In this document: in pieces, positions 1 through 9,365 of the stretch
Layout: each line of letters begins with the position of its first letter
Numbering within the stretch: the first letter of the stretch is position 1
Assembly (NCBI RefSeq): GCF_001368915.1
Contig: NZ_CSTE01000002.1
Location: 1,470,615 to 1,534,614, forward strand
Reading direction: 5' to 3'
Length of the DNA: 64,000 nt
DNA from: Haloferax massiliensis
GTDB lineage: Archaea > Halobacteriota > Halobacteria > Halobacteriales > Haloferacaceae
The notes under the pieces: generated by a model
What the model was told of the DNA's origin: nothing
Seen by the model: the letters and a program-made list of their open reading frames with translations, nothing else
Database searches by the model: none
Translations under genes and position numbers: made by a program

Positions 1-402
1 GTAGACGACGGCCGCGCCGACCGCGAGCACGACGAGCGTCGCCGCCGCGTGGACGAGTTCGAGCCGGCGCGTGTCGGTCTCGCGGCCGAGGTGTTCGCCG
101 ACGGAGCGCGCGTTGTCGGCGAGGTCCCACGCGAGTATCGACCCGACCGCGGCGAGTAAGAGCGCCTCCGTCCCGGCCCCGCTCGCGCCCGCGAAGAGGA
201 GCGAAAGGAAGAACAGCCCGCCCGCGGCGTCGACGATGCGCCGCGAGCCCCGAACTAGTCCGGCGGCGAGCGCGACCGTCGCGGTGAGGCCGCCGACCGC
301 CGCCGTCGACGTGGTAAAGCCGAGCGCGAGGACGGTGAGTCCGGCCGCCGACAGCGCCATCGCGGTCCCGGTCCGCGTCGGCTTGCGGGTGATTTCGCTC
401 AC
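1..402 (-). CDS. Membrane protein, 3' end cut by window edge
   Basis: The reading frame opens with GTG at 402 and stays open to base 1, giving about 134 residues. It begins VSEITRKPTRTGTAM and then forms at least four hydrophobic stretches rich in Ala, Leu, Val and Gly. The GTG overlaps the TGA of the DUF58 gene upstream (GTGA, 4 bp), so it is the last visible gene of a tightly coupled operon. Haloarchaeal DUF58/DUF4129 operons commonly end in a polytopic protein of this kind (DUF7519-type). That name is from memory of the neighbourhood, not from a recognised motif. The function is unknown; a role in envelope assembly next to the DUF58 protein is inference. Confidence 0.8.
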   Translation of the reverse strand, partial: MSEITRKPTRTGTAMALSAAGLTVLALGFTTSTAAVGGLTATVALAAGLVRGSRRIVDAAGGLFFLSLLFAGASGAGTEALLLAAVGSILAWDLADNARSVGEHLGRETDTRRLELVHAAATLVVLAVGAAVVY

Positions 403-1667
403 CGCGACCACCCCGCTTCGGCCCGCGCGAGCGCGACGCCGAGCGGTTCGTCACCCCAGTCGACGACGCGGACGCCGCTCCGCCGGAGTTCGCGGAGCCG
501 CAGGTCGCGCTCGATGCGCGCGAGTCGCGCGCCGACGGTCGATGTCGCCGTCGGGTCGGGCGAGACGACCGTCACGGCGTGGCCGTAGGCCTCCAACCGG
601 CGGGCGACCGAGACCGCGTAGTCGTCCACGAGCGGCGAGCAGAAGATGACCTGCGCGTCGCTGGCGAGGCGACGTCGGAGCCGTCGGACGACGACGGAGC
701 CGAAAAAGGCCCCGTCCGGCGGCGTCGGCGCGAACGCCGGATGGGTGGCGAACAGTCGCCGGGCGCGGGCGCGGTGGTCGACGCCCGACGAGGGGGCGAG
801 CCAGCACTCGTCGGGGCCGAACGCCGCGATGCCGACGCTGTCGCCGCTGTCGAGGAGCGCCGAAAATGCGACGCTCGCGGCGTCGACGGAGCGCTCGACC
901 GCGGTCTCCGCCTCGTCGTCGGGGGCGACGTGCGCCTCCGCGCGGGTGTCGACGACGAGCACGACTGCCGCGGCCCGTTCCTCGCGGAACTCCACGGTGG
1001 CGAGTTCGCCCGTGCGGGCGCGGCGGTTCCAGTCGATGCGGCGAATCGGGTCGCCGTGGCGGTACTCGCGGATGGACGCGAACTCCAGTCCCGACCCCGG
1101 CACGTCGGTCTCGACGCGCCCGGCGTACTTCGAGGTGAGGCCCCGAAGCGGCAGGTCGGCGGTCGCGGCGAGTTCGGGCTCACACCGGAGCGTCGTCTCG
1201 GCGCCGAACGTCTCGCGGGACTCGACGGCCCCGCTCGGGTCGCGGACGACGACGACCGTCTCGCCCCACGCGTGCTCGCCGCGGACGGCCGTGACGGTGT
1301 ACGTCGCGGTCGCGGTCGCTCCCGGTCTGAGCGCAGTCCCCAGTCGGGCGGGGCCGTCGGCCACGCCGAGCGCCGGCGGCACGCCGTCGACGACGCGGAG
1401 GTCGAACAGCGTCCGAGGCCCCTCGTTGGTGACGCGGAGCGTGACTTCGACCTCGTCGTCGGGGTCGGGCGTCGCGTCCGAGAGGTCGCGCTCGACGCGG
1501 AGCGACACCTCGGGGATCGCCGCGACCCGGACGTAGGCGAGGACGACGACGCCGAGGCCGGCCGCGAGGAGGAGCGACGGCTCGCGGGTGAACACGCCGG
1601 CGGCGGCCGCGACGAGGACGAGACCGTCGAGGCCGGTCCAGCGGTCGGTGTCGAAGCCGCGACTCAT
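399..1667 (-). CDS. DUF58 domain protein
   Basis: This 422-residue protein has two N-terminal hydrophobic segments (residues 12-50). A beta-rich stretch follows, then the DUF58 signature around residues 195-240: LEFASIREYRHGDPIRRID, then DWNRRARTG. A vWA-like region follows, with VVLVVDTR and a later DSGDSVGIAAFG. DUF58 proteins in bacteria and archaea usually pair with MoxR AAA+ ATPases and membrane partners, and are thought to act as assembly or chaperone factors at the membrane; no MoxR gene is visible in this window. The ATG at 1667 overlaps the TGA of the preceding gene (ATGA), and the downstream gene overlaps its stop, so the operon is translationally coupled. Confidence 0.9.
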   Translation of the reverse strand: MSRGFDTDRWTGLDGLVLVAAAAGVFTREPSLLLAAGLGVVVLAYVRVAAIPEVSLRVERDLSDATPDPDDEVEVTLRVTNEGPRTLFDLRVVDGVPPALGVADGPARLGTALRPGATATATYTVTAVRGEHAWGETVVVVRDPSGAVESRETFGAETTLRCEPELAATADLPLRGLTSKYAGRVETDVPGSGLEFASIREYRHGDPIRRIDWNRRARTGELATVEFREERAAAVVLVVDTRAEAHVAPDDEAETAVERSVDAASVAFSALLDSGDSVGIAAFGPDECWLAPSSGVDHRARARRLFATHPAFAPTPPDGAFFGSVVVRRLRRRLASDAQVIFCSPLVDDYAVSVARRLEAYGHAVTVVSPDPTATSTVGARLARIERDLRLRELRRSGVRVVDWGDEPLGVALARAEAGWSR

Positions 1668-2236
1668 CGGCGCTCACCCGCGGGGTCGTCGGCGGTGCCG
1701 ACTCGCTCTATCGCGGCGACGGTCCGTTCGGCGCGGTCGGAAAGCGACGACTGACCGGACAGCAGGAGTCGGACGCGCTGTCGAAGCGGAACCGAGACAG
1801 ACGCGCCGAGAAATCGCGCGGCGACCGGGTCGTCGGTCCACCCGCCGGTTTTGAGGAGCGCGGCCGCTTCCTCGGGAGCGTGACCGCCGCGGGCGACGAG
1901 CGCCCCCTTGGCCCGGGTTTCGAGGCGGTCGACGACCCGCTCGCGGGCGGCCCAGCGGGTTCGCCGACCCGCCGCCGACACGAGGTCGTCGTCGAAGTCG
2001 GAACCGGGAACCGGGACCGAAATCCGCGCTTCCGGGTCGCCGGTGACCGTGGTGTTCGGGGTCGTGTCGCGGCGGTGTTGGACGTACCGAAGGCCCTGCA
2101 ACGCCGCGAGCGCCGCGACGAGGCCGAGGAAGACGTCCGTCAGTTCGAGGCCGAGCGAGACGCCGGCGATGACCGCGAACCCGGCGACCGTGGCGACGAC
2201 GCCGACGAACACGAACAGCCGGCGTGCGAGCGTCAT
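1664..2236 (-). CDS. Two-TM membrane protein of the DUF58 operon
   Basis: The gene encodes 190 residues starting MTLARRLFVFVGVVATVAG. Two hydrophobic helices occupy roughly residues 5-50, followed by a soluble tail rich in Arg and Ala. The ATG at 2236 sits inside the stop of the upstream DUF4129 gene (ATGA), and its own stop overlaps the DUF58 start, so I chose this start over longer upstream readings. Its place between DUF4129 and DUF58 genes matches the haloarchaeal DUF7269-type position. I recognise no catalytic motif, and the function is unknown beyond membership in this membrane operon. Confidence 0.82.
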   Translation of the reverse strand: MTLARRLFVFVGVVATVAGFAVIAGVSLGLELTDVFLGLVAALAALQGLRYVQHRRDTTPNTTVTGDPEARISVPVPGSDFDDDLVSAAGRRTRWAARERVVDRLETRAKGALVARGGHAPEEAAALLKTGGWTDDPVAARFLGASVSVPLRQRVRLLLSGQSSLSDRAERTVAAIERVGTADDPAGERR

Positions 2237-3225
2237 CGGTCGCCCTCCGCCGACTCGGCGTAGGCGTCTTCGATGTTCCTGAGCGCGTCGACCGCCCGGC
2301 GTTCTCGCTCCGGCGTCGCCTCGAAGCCGCCGTAGCGAACTTCCTCGAACAACGTCGTCAGGGCGCTCACGTCGTCGCGGTCCATGCCGGCGTCGACGGC
2401 CGAGTCGGCGAACTCGGCGGGCGTCGCGGCGCGGCGGTTCGGCACGTCGAGGAGCGCGGTCATCTCGCCCCACGCGCGGAACACCTCGTTTTCCACGTCC
2501 GCGTCGCCGTCCTCGATGCGCTGGGCCGCGGCCCCGGCGGCCCGCCCGACCGCGGCGACGTCCGGCCCTTCGTCCTCGTCGACGGGGGCGGCTTCGCCGT
2601 CGGCCTCGGGCGAGTCGCCGGTCCCCGTCACGAGCATGAAAACCGCGACGACGAGTGCGACCGCGAGGAGGAGGCCGAACAGCACCGTCGGCGGTGAAAC
2701 GCTCTGGGCCGCGCCACCGCCGCCGAGACTGCCACCGCCACCGGCGGGGAGAAACGAGACGTTCCGCGCGGCGGCCGCGGCGCGAGACGAAAACGAGGAC
2801 TCGCGGCGACACGCCGTGAGGAGGGCGAAAAGCAGGACGACCGGCGGCCCGACCGCCGCGTAGATGGCGAGCGGCGGGAGCAGAGAACCGGTCTCGCGGT
2901 AGACGTACGCGCCGAGGAGGGCGAAGACGAGGGCGACGGCCGCGAGGATTCCGGGCGAGAGCAACCACGGGAGACACGGCGTCGGGATGCTGAGACTGCC
3001 GGACGAACCGCCGGTCGGTTGGACGCCGGTCCGGTCTGTGTCTCCGGTGACTGCGCCGCCGGTCTCGCCGCCACCGAAGCCTATCGGGCCGCCGCTGGTG
3101 ACGACGGTCGAGTCGATGGTGGCGGCGACGACCGAGAGGGCGACGACCGCGAGGAGGGCGAGCGCGAGCGCGCGGAGGGCGGAACGGTCCACGGGAGTAG
3201 GTAACAGTAACCGAGGTAAAGACAT
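2233..3225 (-). CDS. DUF4129 domain membrane protein
   Basis: From the ATG at 3225 the protein has 330 residues. It has an N-terminal TM segment, two to three TM segments in the middle (about residues 85-145), a Gly-rich loop, another TM helix (about 190-210), an acidic linker, and a C-terminal helical domain. That domain, including VFRAWGEMTALLDVP and a following TPAEFADSAVDAGMD, is the DUF4129 pattern. DUF4129 proteins resemble the C-terminal part of transglutaminase-like membrane proteins but lack the Cys-His-Asp domain here. A Met 13 codons further upstream is possible. It is the first gene of the minus-strand operon running into DUF58, and it faces the probable origin region. Confidence 0.83.
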   Translation of the reverse strand: MSLPRLLLPTPVDRSALRALALALLAVVALSVVAATIDSTVVTSGGPIGFGGGETGGAVTGDTDRTGVQPTGGSSGSLSIPTPCLPWLLSPGILAAVALVFALLGAYVYRETGSLLPPLAIYAAVGPPVVLLFALLTACRRESSFSSRAAAAARNVSFLPAGGGGSLGGGGAAQSVSPPTVLFGLLLAVALVVAVFMLVTGTGDSPEADGEAAPVDEDEGPDVAAVGRAAGAAAQRIEDGDADVENEVFRAWGEMTALLDVPNRRAATPAEFADSAVDAGMDRDDVSALTTLFEEVRYGGFEATPERERRAVDALRNIEDAYAESAEGDR

Positions 3226-3352
3226 TTCGAGGGACGGAGCGGTCGTCGGAGGGACGACTGTCATCCCGCCGACCAGCCGAGTCGAGCGGAGCGTCGGTCG
3301 CGCTGTGTCGGTGGTGCCACACGAAGGCCCGCAGACGACGCGGCCGGACAGA

Positions 3353-3756
3353 CCACTCCGACAAGTGAACTACTCGTCCGTGCGGCGGACGAAAGTCGAG
3401 GCTCGACACCCACACACCACGTTTGCAAGTGAATTGGCGGTGGAGCGAGGTGTCGGGGCGCACCCACAGACACCACCGTTGCGCGTGAAGCGCGGCGACG
3501 CCGTGGGGGGGTGGCATCGGCGACTGCGCGGGGAGAGCACCGGTGCAAGTGAACCGCGAACGGGACCCGCCCCGCACCACCCACCACCGTTGCAGGTGAT
3601 TCTTCCTGTTTCAGGTCGCCTACGCGCCGCTCGCCGCAGACTCGTCTGGCCGGGACTCGCATCGTGAGCGCCGATTCATGTCAACGCTTTAGTTGAACGC
3701 ATGCTCTGTTGTTCTACTAGTCACTCTCACGTACTCTCGTTCACTTGCAATAGTGG
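3353..3756. repeat. Origin-type repeats, five direct and one inverted
   Basis: Related copies of an 18-19 bp motif (CCAC..TTGCAAGTGAAC) lie at 3353-3370, 3417-3435, 3473-3490, 3537-3555 and 3584-3601 on the plus strand. An inverted copy lies at 3739-3756. The direct copies are spaced 64, 56, 64 and 47 bp apart. Several are followed by G-rich runs, for example at 3508-3512. Iterated Orc1/Cdc6-binding sequences next to an orc gene are the normal layout of archaeal origins; the exact match to a known origin recognition box was not checked. Confidence 0.75.
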
Positions 3757-3899
3757 TGTGTGTCTGTTCAAACGAGTTCACACGGACCACAACACTCGGT
3801 AGCAAGAGACATTCAGGAGACGACGATTCGAGACGAGAACACGCCGCCCATCACCCACCGATACCACCGCCGCAATTCACATGAATCAGATGAAATCGG

Positions 3900-3912
3900 G
3901 GTTTTAAATAAG
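3900..3912 (+). promoter_or_regulatory. TATA-box region of orc1/cdc6
   Basis: The sequence GTTTTAAATAAGG is AT-rich in a GC-rich setting and lies about 30 nt before the ATG at 3938. This spacing predicts transcription starting very close to the start codon. Confidence 0.6.
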
Positions 3913-3937
3913 GGGACGCTACAACGGACCGACGCTA

Positions 3938-5164
3938 ATGCGCCGGTTCGAGCGAAAACAAAACGTCTTCACCAACAAGGACGCCCTCGGGGAGTCCTAC
4001 AAGCCCGAGCGCATCGAGGAGCGCGACGACGAGATTTCGGAGTACATGGACGCGCTCCAACCGGTCGTCGACGGCTGGGAGCCGAACAACGTCTTCCTGT
4101 ACGGCAACACCGGCGTGGGAAAGACCGCGGTCACCGAGTTCCTCCTCGAAATGCTCCTCGAAGACGTCTCGCAGTACGACGACGTGGACCTCAGCGTCAT
4201 CTCCATCAACTGCAAGACGCTCAACTCCTCGTACCAGGTGGCGGTCGAACTCGTCAACGAGCTTCGACCGCCGGGCGCGGAGATTAGCTCGACCGGCTAC
4301 CCCCAACAGACCGTCTTCAAGAAGCTGTTTCAGGAGCTGGACGACGTGGGCGGGACGGTGCTCATCGTCCTCGACGAAGTCGACTCCATCGGCGACCGCG
4401 ACGAACTCCTCTACGAACTCCCGCGGGCGCGGTCGAACGGGAAACTCGAAGACGCCAAGGTCGGCCTCATCGGCATCTCGAACGACTTCAAGTTCCACGA
4501 CCAGCTCGACCCGCGCGTGCAGGACACCCTCTGCGAGCGCGAACTCCACTTCCCGCCGTACCAAGCGCCCGAGCTCCAGAACATCCTCGAATCGCGCGCG
4601 GAGGTCGCCATCGCCGAGGACGCCTGCGAGGAGGGCGTGCTCAACCTCTGTGCGGCGCTCGCCGCCCGCGACAGCGGGAGCGCGCGACAGGCGCTGGACC
4701 TCCTGCGGCTGGCGGGCGAACACGCCGAGAACAAAGACGACGAGCGAATCACGCTCGACCACGTCGACATCGCCCGGCAGAAACTCGAACAGGAGCGCGT
4801 CGTCGAAGGGATGCGCGAACTCACCGAAAACGGCCACTTCGCGCTCCTCGCGGTCGTCTCGAAGGCCGCCCACGACGAGACGCCGTGTCGGATGCGCGAC
4901 CTCTATCAGGAGTACCTCCGGCTGTGTAACTCCGCCGGCATCGACCCGCTCGCCCAGCGGTCGGTCCACAACCACCTCTCGGACCTCCGGATGCTCGGCA
5001 TCCTCTCGGCCGAGGAGAACCGCACCGGTTCGCGCGGGAACTACTACAGCTACGCGCTCGACGTCCCCTTCTCCAGTGCGATGGAGGCGCTGTCCGACGT
5101 GCTCGCTCTCGACTCCGTCCTCGACGAGATTCGAAAGACCGCGACGCAGGCCGAGGCCGCCTGA
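3938..5164 (+). CDS. orc1/cdc6: Orc1/Cdc6 family replication initiator
   Basis: This 408-residue AAA+ protein has Walker A GNTGVGKT at residues 56-63, Walker B VLIVLDE at 141-147, a sensor region (LIGISNDFKFHDQLDPRVQ) and a C-terminal winged-helix domain from about residue 300 (SVHNHLSDLRMLGI). Length and domain order match archaeal Orc1/Cdc6, which binds origin repeats and loads MCM. The ATG at 3938 lies 30 nt after a TATA-like box, suggesting a leaderless transcript. The repeats at 3353-3756 are the likely binding sites. A second, shorter Orc paralogue sits in the accessory element at 33641-34651. Confidence 0.95.
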   Translation: MRRFERKQNVFTNKDALGESYKPERIEERDDEISEYMDALQPVVDGWEPNNVFLYGNTGVGKTAVTEFLLEMLLEDVSQYDDVDLSVISINCKTLNSSYQVAVELVNELRPPGAEISSTGYPQQTVFKKLFQELDDVGGTVLIVLDEVDSIGDRDELLYELPRARSNGKLEDAKVGLIGISNDFKFHDQLDPRVQDTLCERELHFPPYQAPELQNILESRAEVAIAEDACEEGVLNLCAALAARDSGSARQALDLLRLAGEHAENKDDERITLDHVDIARQKLEQERVVEGMRELTENGHFALLAVVSKAAHDETPCRMRDLYQEYLRLCNSAGIDPLAQRSVHNHLSDLRMLGILSAEENRTGSRGNYYSYALDVPFSSAMEALSDVLALDSVLDEIRKTATQAEAA

Positions 5165-5314
5165 GTTTCGTCGGACGTCACCACTCACCGGCCGAACACC
5201 ACGGCTCCCCGAACGCACGCTCTCGTTCCGACGCCCCACTGAGGCGTGCTGTTCCGGGGCGTGGCAGTTCGAGACGGTGGTAGTTTCTTGGTCCGTCGGA
5301 CAGATGTGTAGAGC

Positions 5315-6769
5315 ATGACGAATCTCCCCCCGCGGCTCTCCACGGGAATATCCGGGCTCGACGCGGTACTGGACGGCGGGCTGGTGCCGAACCGGACGTA
5401 CATGGTCCGCGGGGAATCGGGGGCGGGAAAGACCATCGTCGGCTACCACTTCCTGACCGCCGGACGCGAAAACGACGAGGACGTGCTTTTCATCTCCTTC
5501 GAGGAGTCGGACGCCGACCTCCGGGCGAACGCCGAGACGCTCGGATTCGACCTCTCGGAGGTTCCGATTCTCGACTTGGGGCCGTCGCCCGAGGCGTTCC
5601 TCGACGACGAGGCCTACACGATGCTGTCGCCGGGCGAGGTCGAAGGGAAGTCGACGGCGAACGAACTCCGGGAGGCAATCGAGGAACACGACCCCGACAG
5701 AGTCGTCATCGACCCGCTGAGCCAACTCGGTCGCCTCTCGTCGGACAGATACCAGTTCCGCCGGCTCGTCTCGTCGCTCCTGAGCTACCTCAAGCGGTCG
5801 GGTGCGACGACGCTGTTCACGAGCCAGCCGTCGAGCGGCGACACCGACGAGACGCTCGCGTACCTCTGTGACAGCTCGATATCGCTGTCTCGGTCCGATT
5901 CGGGGCGGTCGGTCCGCATCGAGAAGTTCCGCGGGTCGGACTCTCAGGCGGGGCCGCACGGCATGCGAATCGACGGCGGTCACGGGATGCGCGTCTTCCC
6001 GCGTCTCGTCCCCGACTCGCACCACCGCGAGTTCACTATCGAGCCGCTCTCGTCGGGCATCGACGACCTCGACGCCCTGCTCGGCGGCGGCATCGAGCGG
6101 GGGAGCATCACGCTCGTCAGCGGCCCGAGCGGCGTCGGCAAGTCCACCACCGGGGCCGCGTTCGCGCGGGCGACGGCCGAACGCGGCGAGCGCGCCGCAA
6201 TCTACCTCTTCGAGGAAAGCAAACGGAGCTTCCGACACCGCTCTGAGTCCATCGGCATCCCGATAGACGACCTCGTCGAGGCGGGTGACCTCCGGGTCGA
6301 CGCGGTCGAACCACTCTCGCTTTCGACCGACGAGTTCGCCCAGCGGGTTCGCGCCGAGGTCGAGGCCAACGACACGAAATTCGTGCTGATAGACGGCACC
6401 GCCGGCTACCAACTCAGCCTCACCGACGAGCGAAGCGACATCCGCCGCGAACTCCACGCGCTGGCGCGGTACCTCAAGAACATGGGCGTCACGGTCGTGT
6501 TGACCGAGGAGGTACAGCAGGTCACCGGCGCGTTCCACGCCTCGGACAACCACGTGAGCTACCTCGCGGACAACATCCTGTTCATTCGCTACATCGAGGT
6601 TCGCGGCGAGATTCGCAAGGCCGTCGGCGTCCTCAAAAAGCGGTTCGGGGGCTTCGAGCCGACGCTCCGGTCGTTCGAAATCGGGACGGACGGCATCACC
6701 GTCGGCGAACCGCTCGACGGGCTTCGAGGCATCCTCACGGGGACGCCGACGTGGAACGAGGCTGAGTGA
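5315..6769 (+). CDS. KaiC-like RecA-superfamily ATPase, two domains
   Basis: The 484-residue protein carries two KaiC/RadA-type ATPase domains. Domain 1 has Walker A GESGAGKT (33-40), the FEES glutamate pair (62-65) and Walker B VVIDPLS (about 130-136). Domain 2 has Walker A GPSGVGKST (270-278), a second FEES and a FVLIDGTAG strand. The length fits tandem-domain haloarchaeal KaiC-like proteins rather than cyanobacterial KaiC with its phosphorylation loop. The stop codon overlaps the GTG of the sensor kinase gene downstream, so the two are almost certainly one operon. A signalling role is inferred from the pairing; these proteins are often partners of histidine kinases in archaea. Confidence 0.9.
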   Translation: MTNLPPRLSTGISGLDAVLDGGLVPNRTYMVRGESGAGKTIVGYHFLTAGRENDEDVLFISFEESDADLRANAETLGFDLSEVPILDLGPSPEAFLDDEAYTMLSPGEVEGKSTANELREAIEEHDPDRVVIDPLSQLGRLSSDRYQFRRLVSSLLSYLKRSGATTLFTSQPSSGDTDETLAYLCDSSISLSRSDSGRSVRIEKFRGSDSQAGPHGMRIDGGHGMRVFPRLVPDSHHREFTIEPLSSGIDDLDALLGGGIERGSITLVSGPSGVGKSTTGAAFARATAERGERAAIYLFEESKRSFRHRSESIGIPIDDLVEAGDLRVDAVEPLSLSTDEFAQRVRAEVEANDTKFVLIDGTAGYQLSLTDERSDIRRELHALARYLKNMGVTVVLTEEVQQVTGAFHASDNHVSYLADNILFIRYIEVRGEIRKAVGVLKKRFGGFEPTLRSFEIGTDGITVGEPLDGLRGILTGTPTWNEAE

Positions 6770-9342
6770 CCGTGAACGAAGACGCGTCCCGGAACGGAGC
6801 ACGTTCCGCGCGTGACGCGTCCGGCGAGGAACGGATACTCCTCGCAGTTCGCGGCGCTCGCGACCGCGAGCTACTGGCGGACCTCCTCGACGCGTACGAG
6901 GTCGTCGTCTGGGAGCGCGGCCGCGAGGACGGACCCCCACTCCCGGAGTTCGACCTCTGTATCGTCGACATGGCGACCTACCCCGCCGTCACCGCCGACC
7001 TCGAAGCGCGCAAATCGGACGCGGGCGACCGCTTCGTGCCAGTCGTGTTGACGGTCGAACAAGACGAACAGCGCGTCGCCGCGCGACGCCTCAGCGACGT
7101 CCCAGACGACGTGCTTGCGGTGCCCGCGCCGAGCGCGGTCATCCGGTCGCGGGTCGAGTCGCTCCTCCAGACCCGACGGCAGTCGCTCCAACTCGCGCTG
7201 TACCGCCGCGCGATGGACGGCGCGACCGTCGGCATCACCATCACCGAGGCCGACGGCGACCAACCGCTCACGTACGTCAACGACGCCTTCGAGGAGATGA
7301 CCGGCTACGACCGACAGGAGGCCATCGGCCGGAACTGCCGGTTCCTGCAGGGGGCCGAAACCGACTCCGAGCCGGTCGAGACGCTTCGCGAGGCGGTCGA
7401 AAACGGTGAGAGCGCCACGGTCAGCCTCACCAACTACCGGAAGGACGGGACGCCGTTCTGGAACGAACTGAAGATATCGCCGGTGTACGACGACGGCGAA
7501 CTCACCCACTTCGTCGGGTTCCAGACCGACGCGACCGTCCGCCACGCGCTCAGGAACCAACTCGTCCACGAGACGCAGACGCTCAAACAGCTCTTCGAGA
7601 CGAGCCCGGTCGGCATCGCGGTCCTCAACGAAGACGAGGTCGTCGTGCGCGCCAACGAGGCGGCCCAGGGGATTCTCGGTCTGCGGCGGTCGGTCGTACT
7701 CGGACAGCCGTACGACGCGCCCGAGTGGGACCTCGTCGACGAGCGGGGGGACCCGCTCGGCCGCGAGGACCTCCCCTTCGACCGGGTGAGAGAGACCGGC
7801 GAGATAGTCAGTGGCTACGAACACGGCATCGACGTCGCCGACGAGCGCCGATGGCTCGTCGTCAACGCCGCCCCCCTGACCGGAAGCGACGGGGAGCGAA
7901 TCGGCGTGATCGCCGCCATCGAGGACGTGACAGCACAGAAGCGACAGGTGCGCGAGCGCGAGCGATTGCTCGACCTGTTCGACCAGAGCCAGAGAATCGC
8001 CTCGGTCGGTGCGTGGGAGGTCAACACACGGACCGGAGACGTCCTGTTCACGAGCGGGCTCGCCGAACTCGTCGGCGTCGACTCGGGCGAGACGTTCGAC
8101 CTCGAAGAGGCGTTTTCGTTCTACCATTCCGAAGACGAACCCGAGGCTAGAGCGGCGTTCGAGCGCCTCGTTGCGACCGGCGAAGAGCAGTCGGTCGAGT
8201 GCCGGCTGGTGACGACGGACGGCGAGGTGCGTTGGGTGAACGTCCGCGGCGTCACGACGCCGGAAACCGACGGCCCCGTCTTCCGGGGAACCGTCCAAGA
8301 CATCACCGAGCGAAAGGCCCGGTCGAGAGAACTCGAACGCTACGAGCGCATCGTCGAGACGACCGCGGACCCGATTTACACGCTGGACGACAACCTCCGG
8401 TTCGTCCTCGCGAACAGTGCGACCGCCGATCTGCTGGGCCGCGACCCCGACGACCTCGTCGGCGAACACGTCTCGACGGTGTTCGGCGAGCACCACTCGC
8501 AAGCGCTGTTGGAGTCCATCGCGTCGCTTCTCGCGGGCGACAGCGACAAAGAGACCATGGAGACGGTCGTCGTCGACCGAGACGGCGCGGAGCGACGGTT
8601 TCAGACGACTATCGCGGCGAAGTCTTCGGAGGACGAGTTCGAGGGCATCGTCTGCGTCGGCCGCGACGTGACCGAACTCCAAGAGCACGAACGCCGGCTC
8701 TCGGTCCTCGATCGCGTCATCAGACACAACCTCCGGAACAAGATGAACATCGCGCAGGCGCACGCGACGATGGTGCTGGAGCGGACCGACGACGGCGACG
8801 TGCGCGAGTCGGCGGCGGCGATCGAGCGGGCGACGAGCGAACTGCTCTCGCTCGCCGAGACGGCCCGGAAGTTCAGCTCCGCGCTCGACCCCGACGTGAC
8901 AGAGCGAGTGCGACCGCAGAACGTCGCCGACTGCGTCCGCAACGTGGTCGAGGGCGCTCGGCTCAGCTACCCCGACGCGACCATCACCGTCGACTCGCCG
9001 GCGGACACGCGAGCGTGCGCCCACGAGACGTTCGAACTCGCGGTGAACGAACTCATCGACAACGCGGTCGTCTACGGCGGCGACGAGGTCCAAATCGAGC
9101 TCTCGGTCAGCGAGGACGACGGCCCGGAGCAGGTCGTCATCCGCGTCGCCGACGACGGACCGGGGATTCCGTCGCTCGAACGCGAATCGCTCAACTCCGG
9201 TCGGGAGTCGCCGCTTCGGCACACGAACGGGCTCGGGCTCTGGTTCGTCCGCTGGGCCGTGACGAACAGCAACGGCTCGATGGAAATCGTGGACAACGAG
9301 CCGCACGGGACGGTTATCGAGCTTCGACTGCCGAAGGCCTGA
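6766..9342 (+). CDS. LOV/PAS multi-sensor histidine kinase
   Basis: The start is GTG at 6766, overlapping the previous TGA. Of 858 residues, 22-135 form a receiver-like domain (FDLCIVDMA). Residues 146-265 are a PAS domain with the LOV signature GRNCRFLQG, its cysteine at 191. Three more PAS/PAC units lie at about 266-395, 396-525 and 526-645. The phospho-acceptor box is RVIRHNLRNKM, and the HATPase domain has NELIDNAV, ADDGPGIP and GLGLWFVRW. In LOV proteins this cysteine forms a photoadduct with flavin, so blue-light sensing is plausible but unproven. No TM segments were seen, so it is a soluble kinase. No response regulator gene is adjacent. Confidence 0.92.
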   Translation: MTVNEDASRNGARSARDASGEERILLAVRGARDRELLADLLDAYEVVVWERGREDGPPLPEFDLCIVDMATYPAVTADLEARKSDAGDRFVPVVLTVEQDEQRVAARRLSDVPDDVLAVPAPSAVIRSRVESLLQTRRQSLQLALYRRAMDGATVGITITEADGDQPLTYVNDAFEEMTGYDRQEAIGRNCRFLQGAETDSEPVETLREAVENGESATVSLTNYRKDGTPFWNELKISPVYDDGELTHFVGFQTDATVRHALRNQLVHETQTLKQLFETSPVGIAVLNEDEVVVRANEAAQGILGLRRSVVLGQPYDAPEWDLVDERGDPLGREDLPFDRVRETGEIVSGYEHGIDVADERRWLVVNAAPLTGSDGERIGVIAAIEDVTAQKRQVRERERLLDLFDQSQRIASVGAWEVNTRTGDVLFTSGLAELVGVDSGETFDLEEAFSFYHSEDEPEARAAFERLVATGEEQSVECRLVTTDGEVRWVNVRGVTTPETDGPVFRGTVQDITERKARSRELERYERIVETTADPIYTLDDNLRFVLANSATADLLGRDPDDLVGEHVSTVFGEHHSQALLESIASLLAGDSDKETMETVVVDRDGAERRFQTTIAAKSSEDEFEGIVCVGRDVTELQEHERRLSVLDRVIRHNLRNKMNIAQAHATMVLERTDDGDVRESAAAIERATSELLSLAETARKFSSALDPDVTERVRPQNVADCVRNVVEGARLSYPDATITVDSPADTRACAHETFELAVNELIDNAVVYGGDEVQIELSVSEDDGPEQVVIRVADDGPGIPSLERESLNSGRESPLRHTNGLGLWFVRWAVTNSNGSMEIVDNEPHGTVIELRLPKA

Positions 9343-9365
9343 CGCCGAGTCTTCGTTCGGCCGAC

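Larger units (their letters stand above)
3340..3937. other. Probable replication origin next to orc1/cdc6
   Basis: This is about 600 bp without a convincing gene between two divergently placed transcription units. It holds the repeat set of 3353-3756 and then an AT-richer tract from about 3840 to 3915 that could serve as a duplex-unwinding element. It directly precedes the orc1/cdc6 gene at 3938. Origin function is inferred from this layout; no experimental information is in the sequence. Confidence 0.65.

Noticed and set aside
3261..3662. Minus-strand frame of 133 codons within the origin region
   Set aside because: It overlaps the repeat array, and its Ser/Arg-rich product shows no coherent structure.
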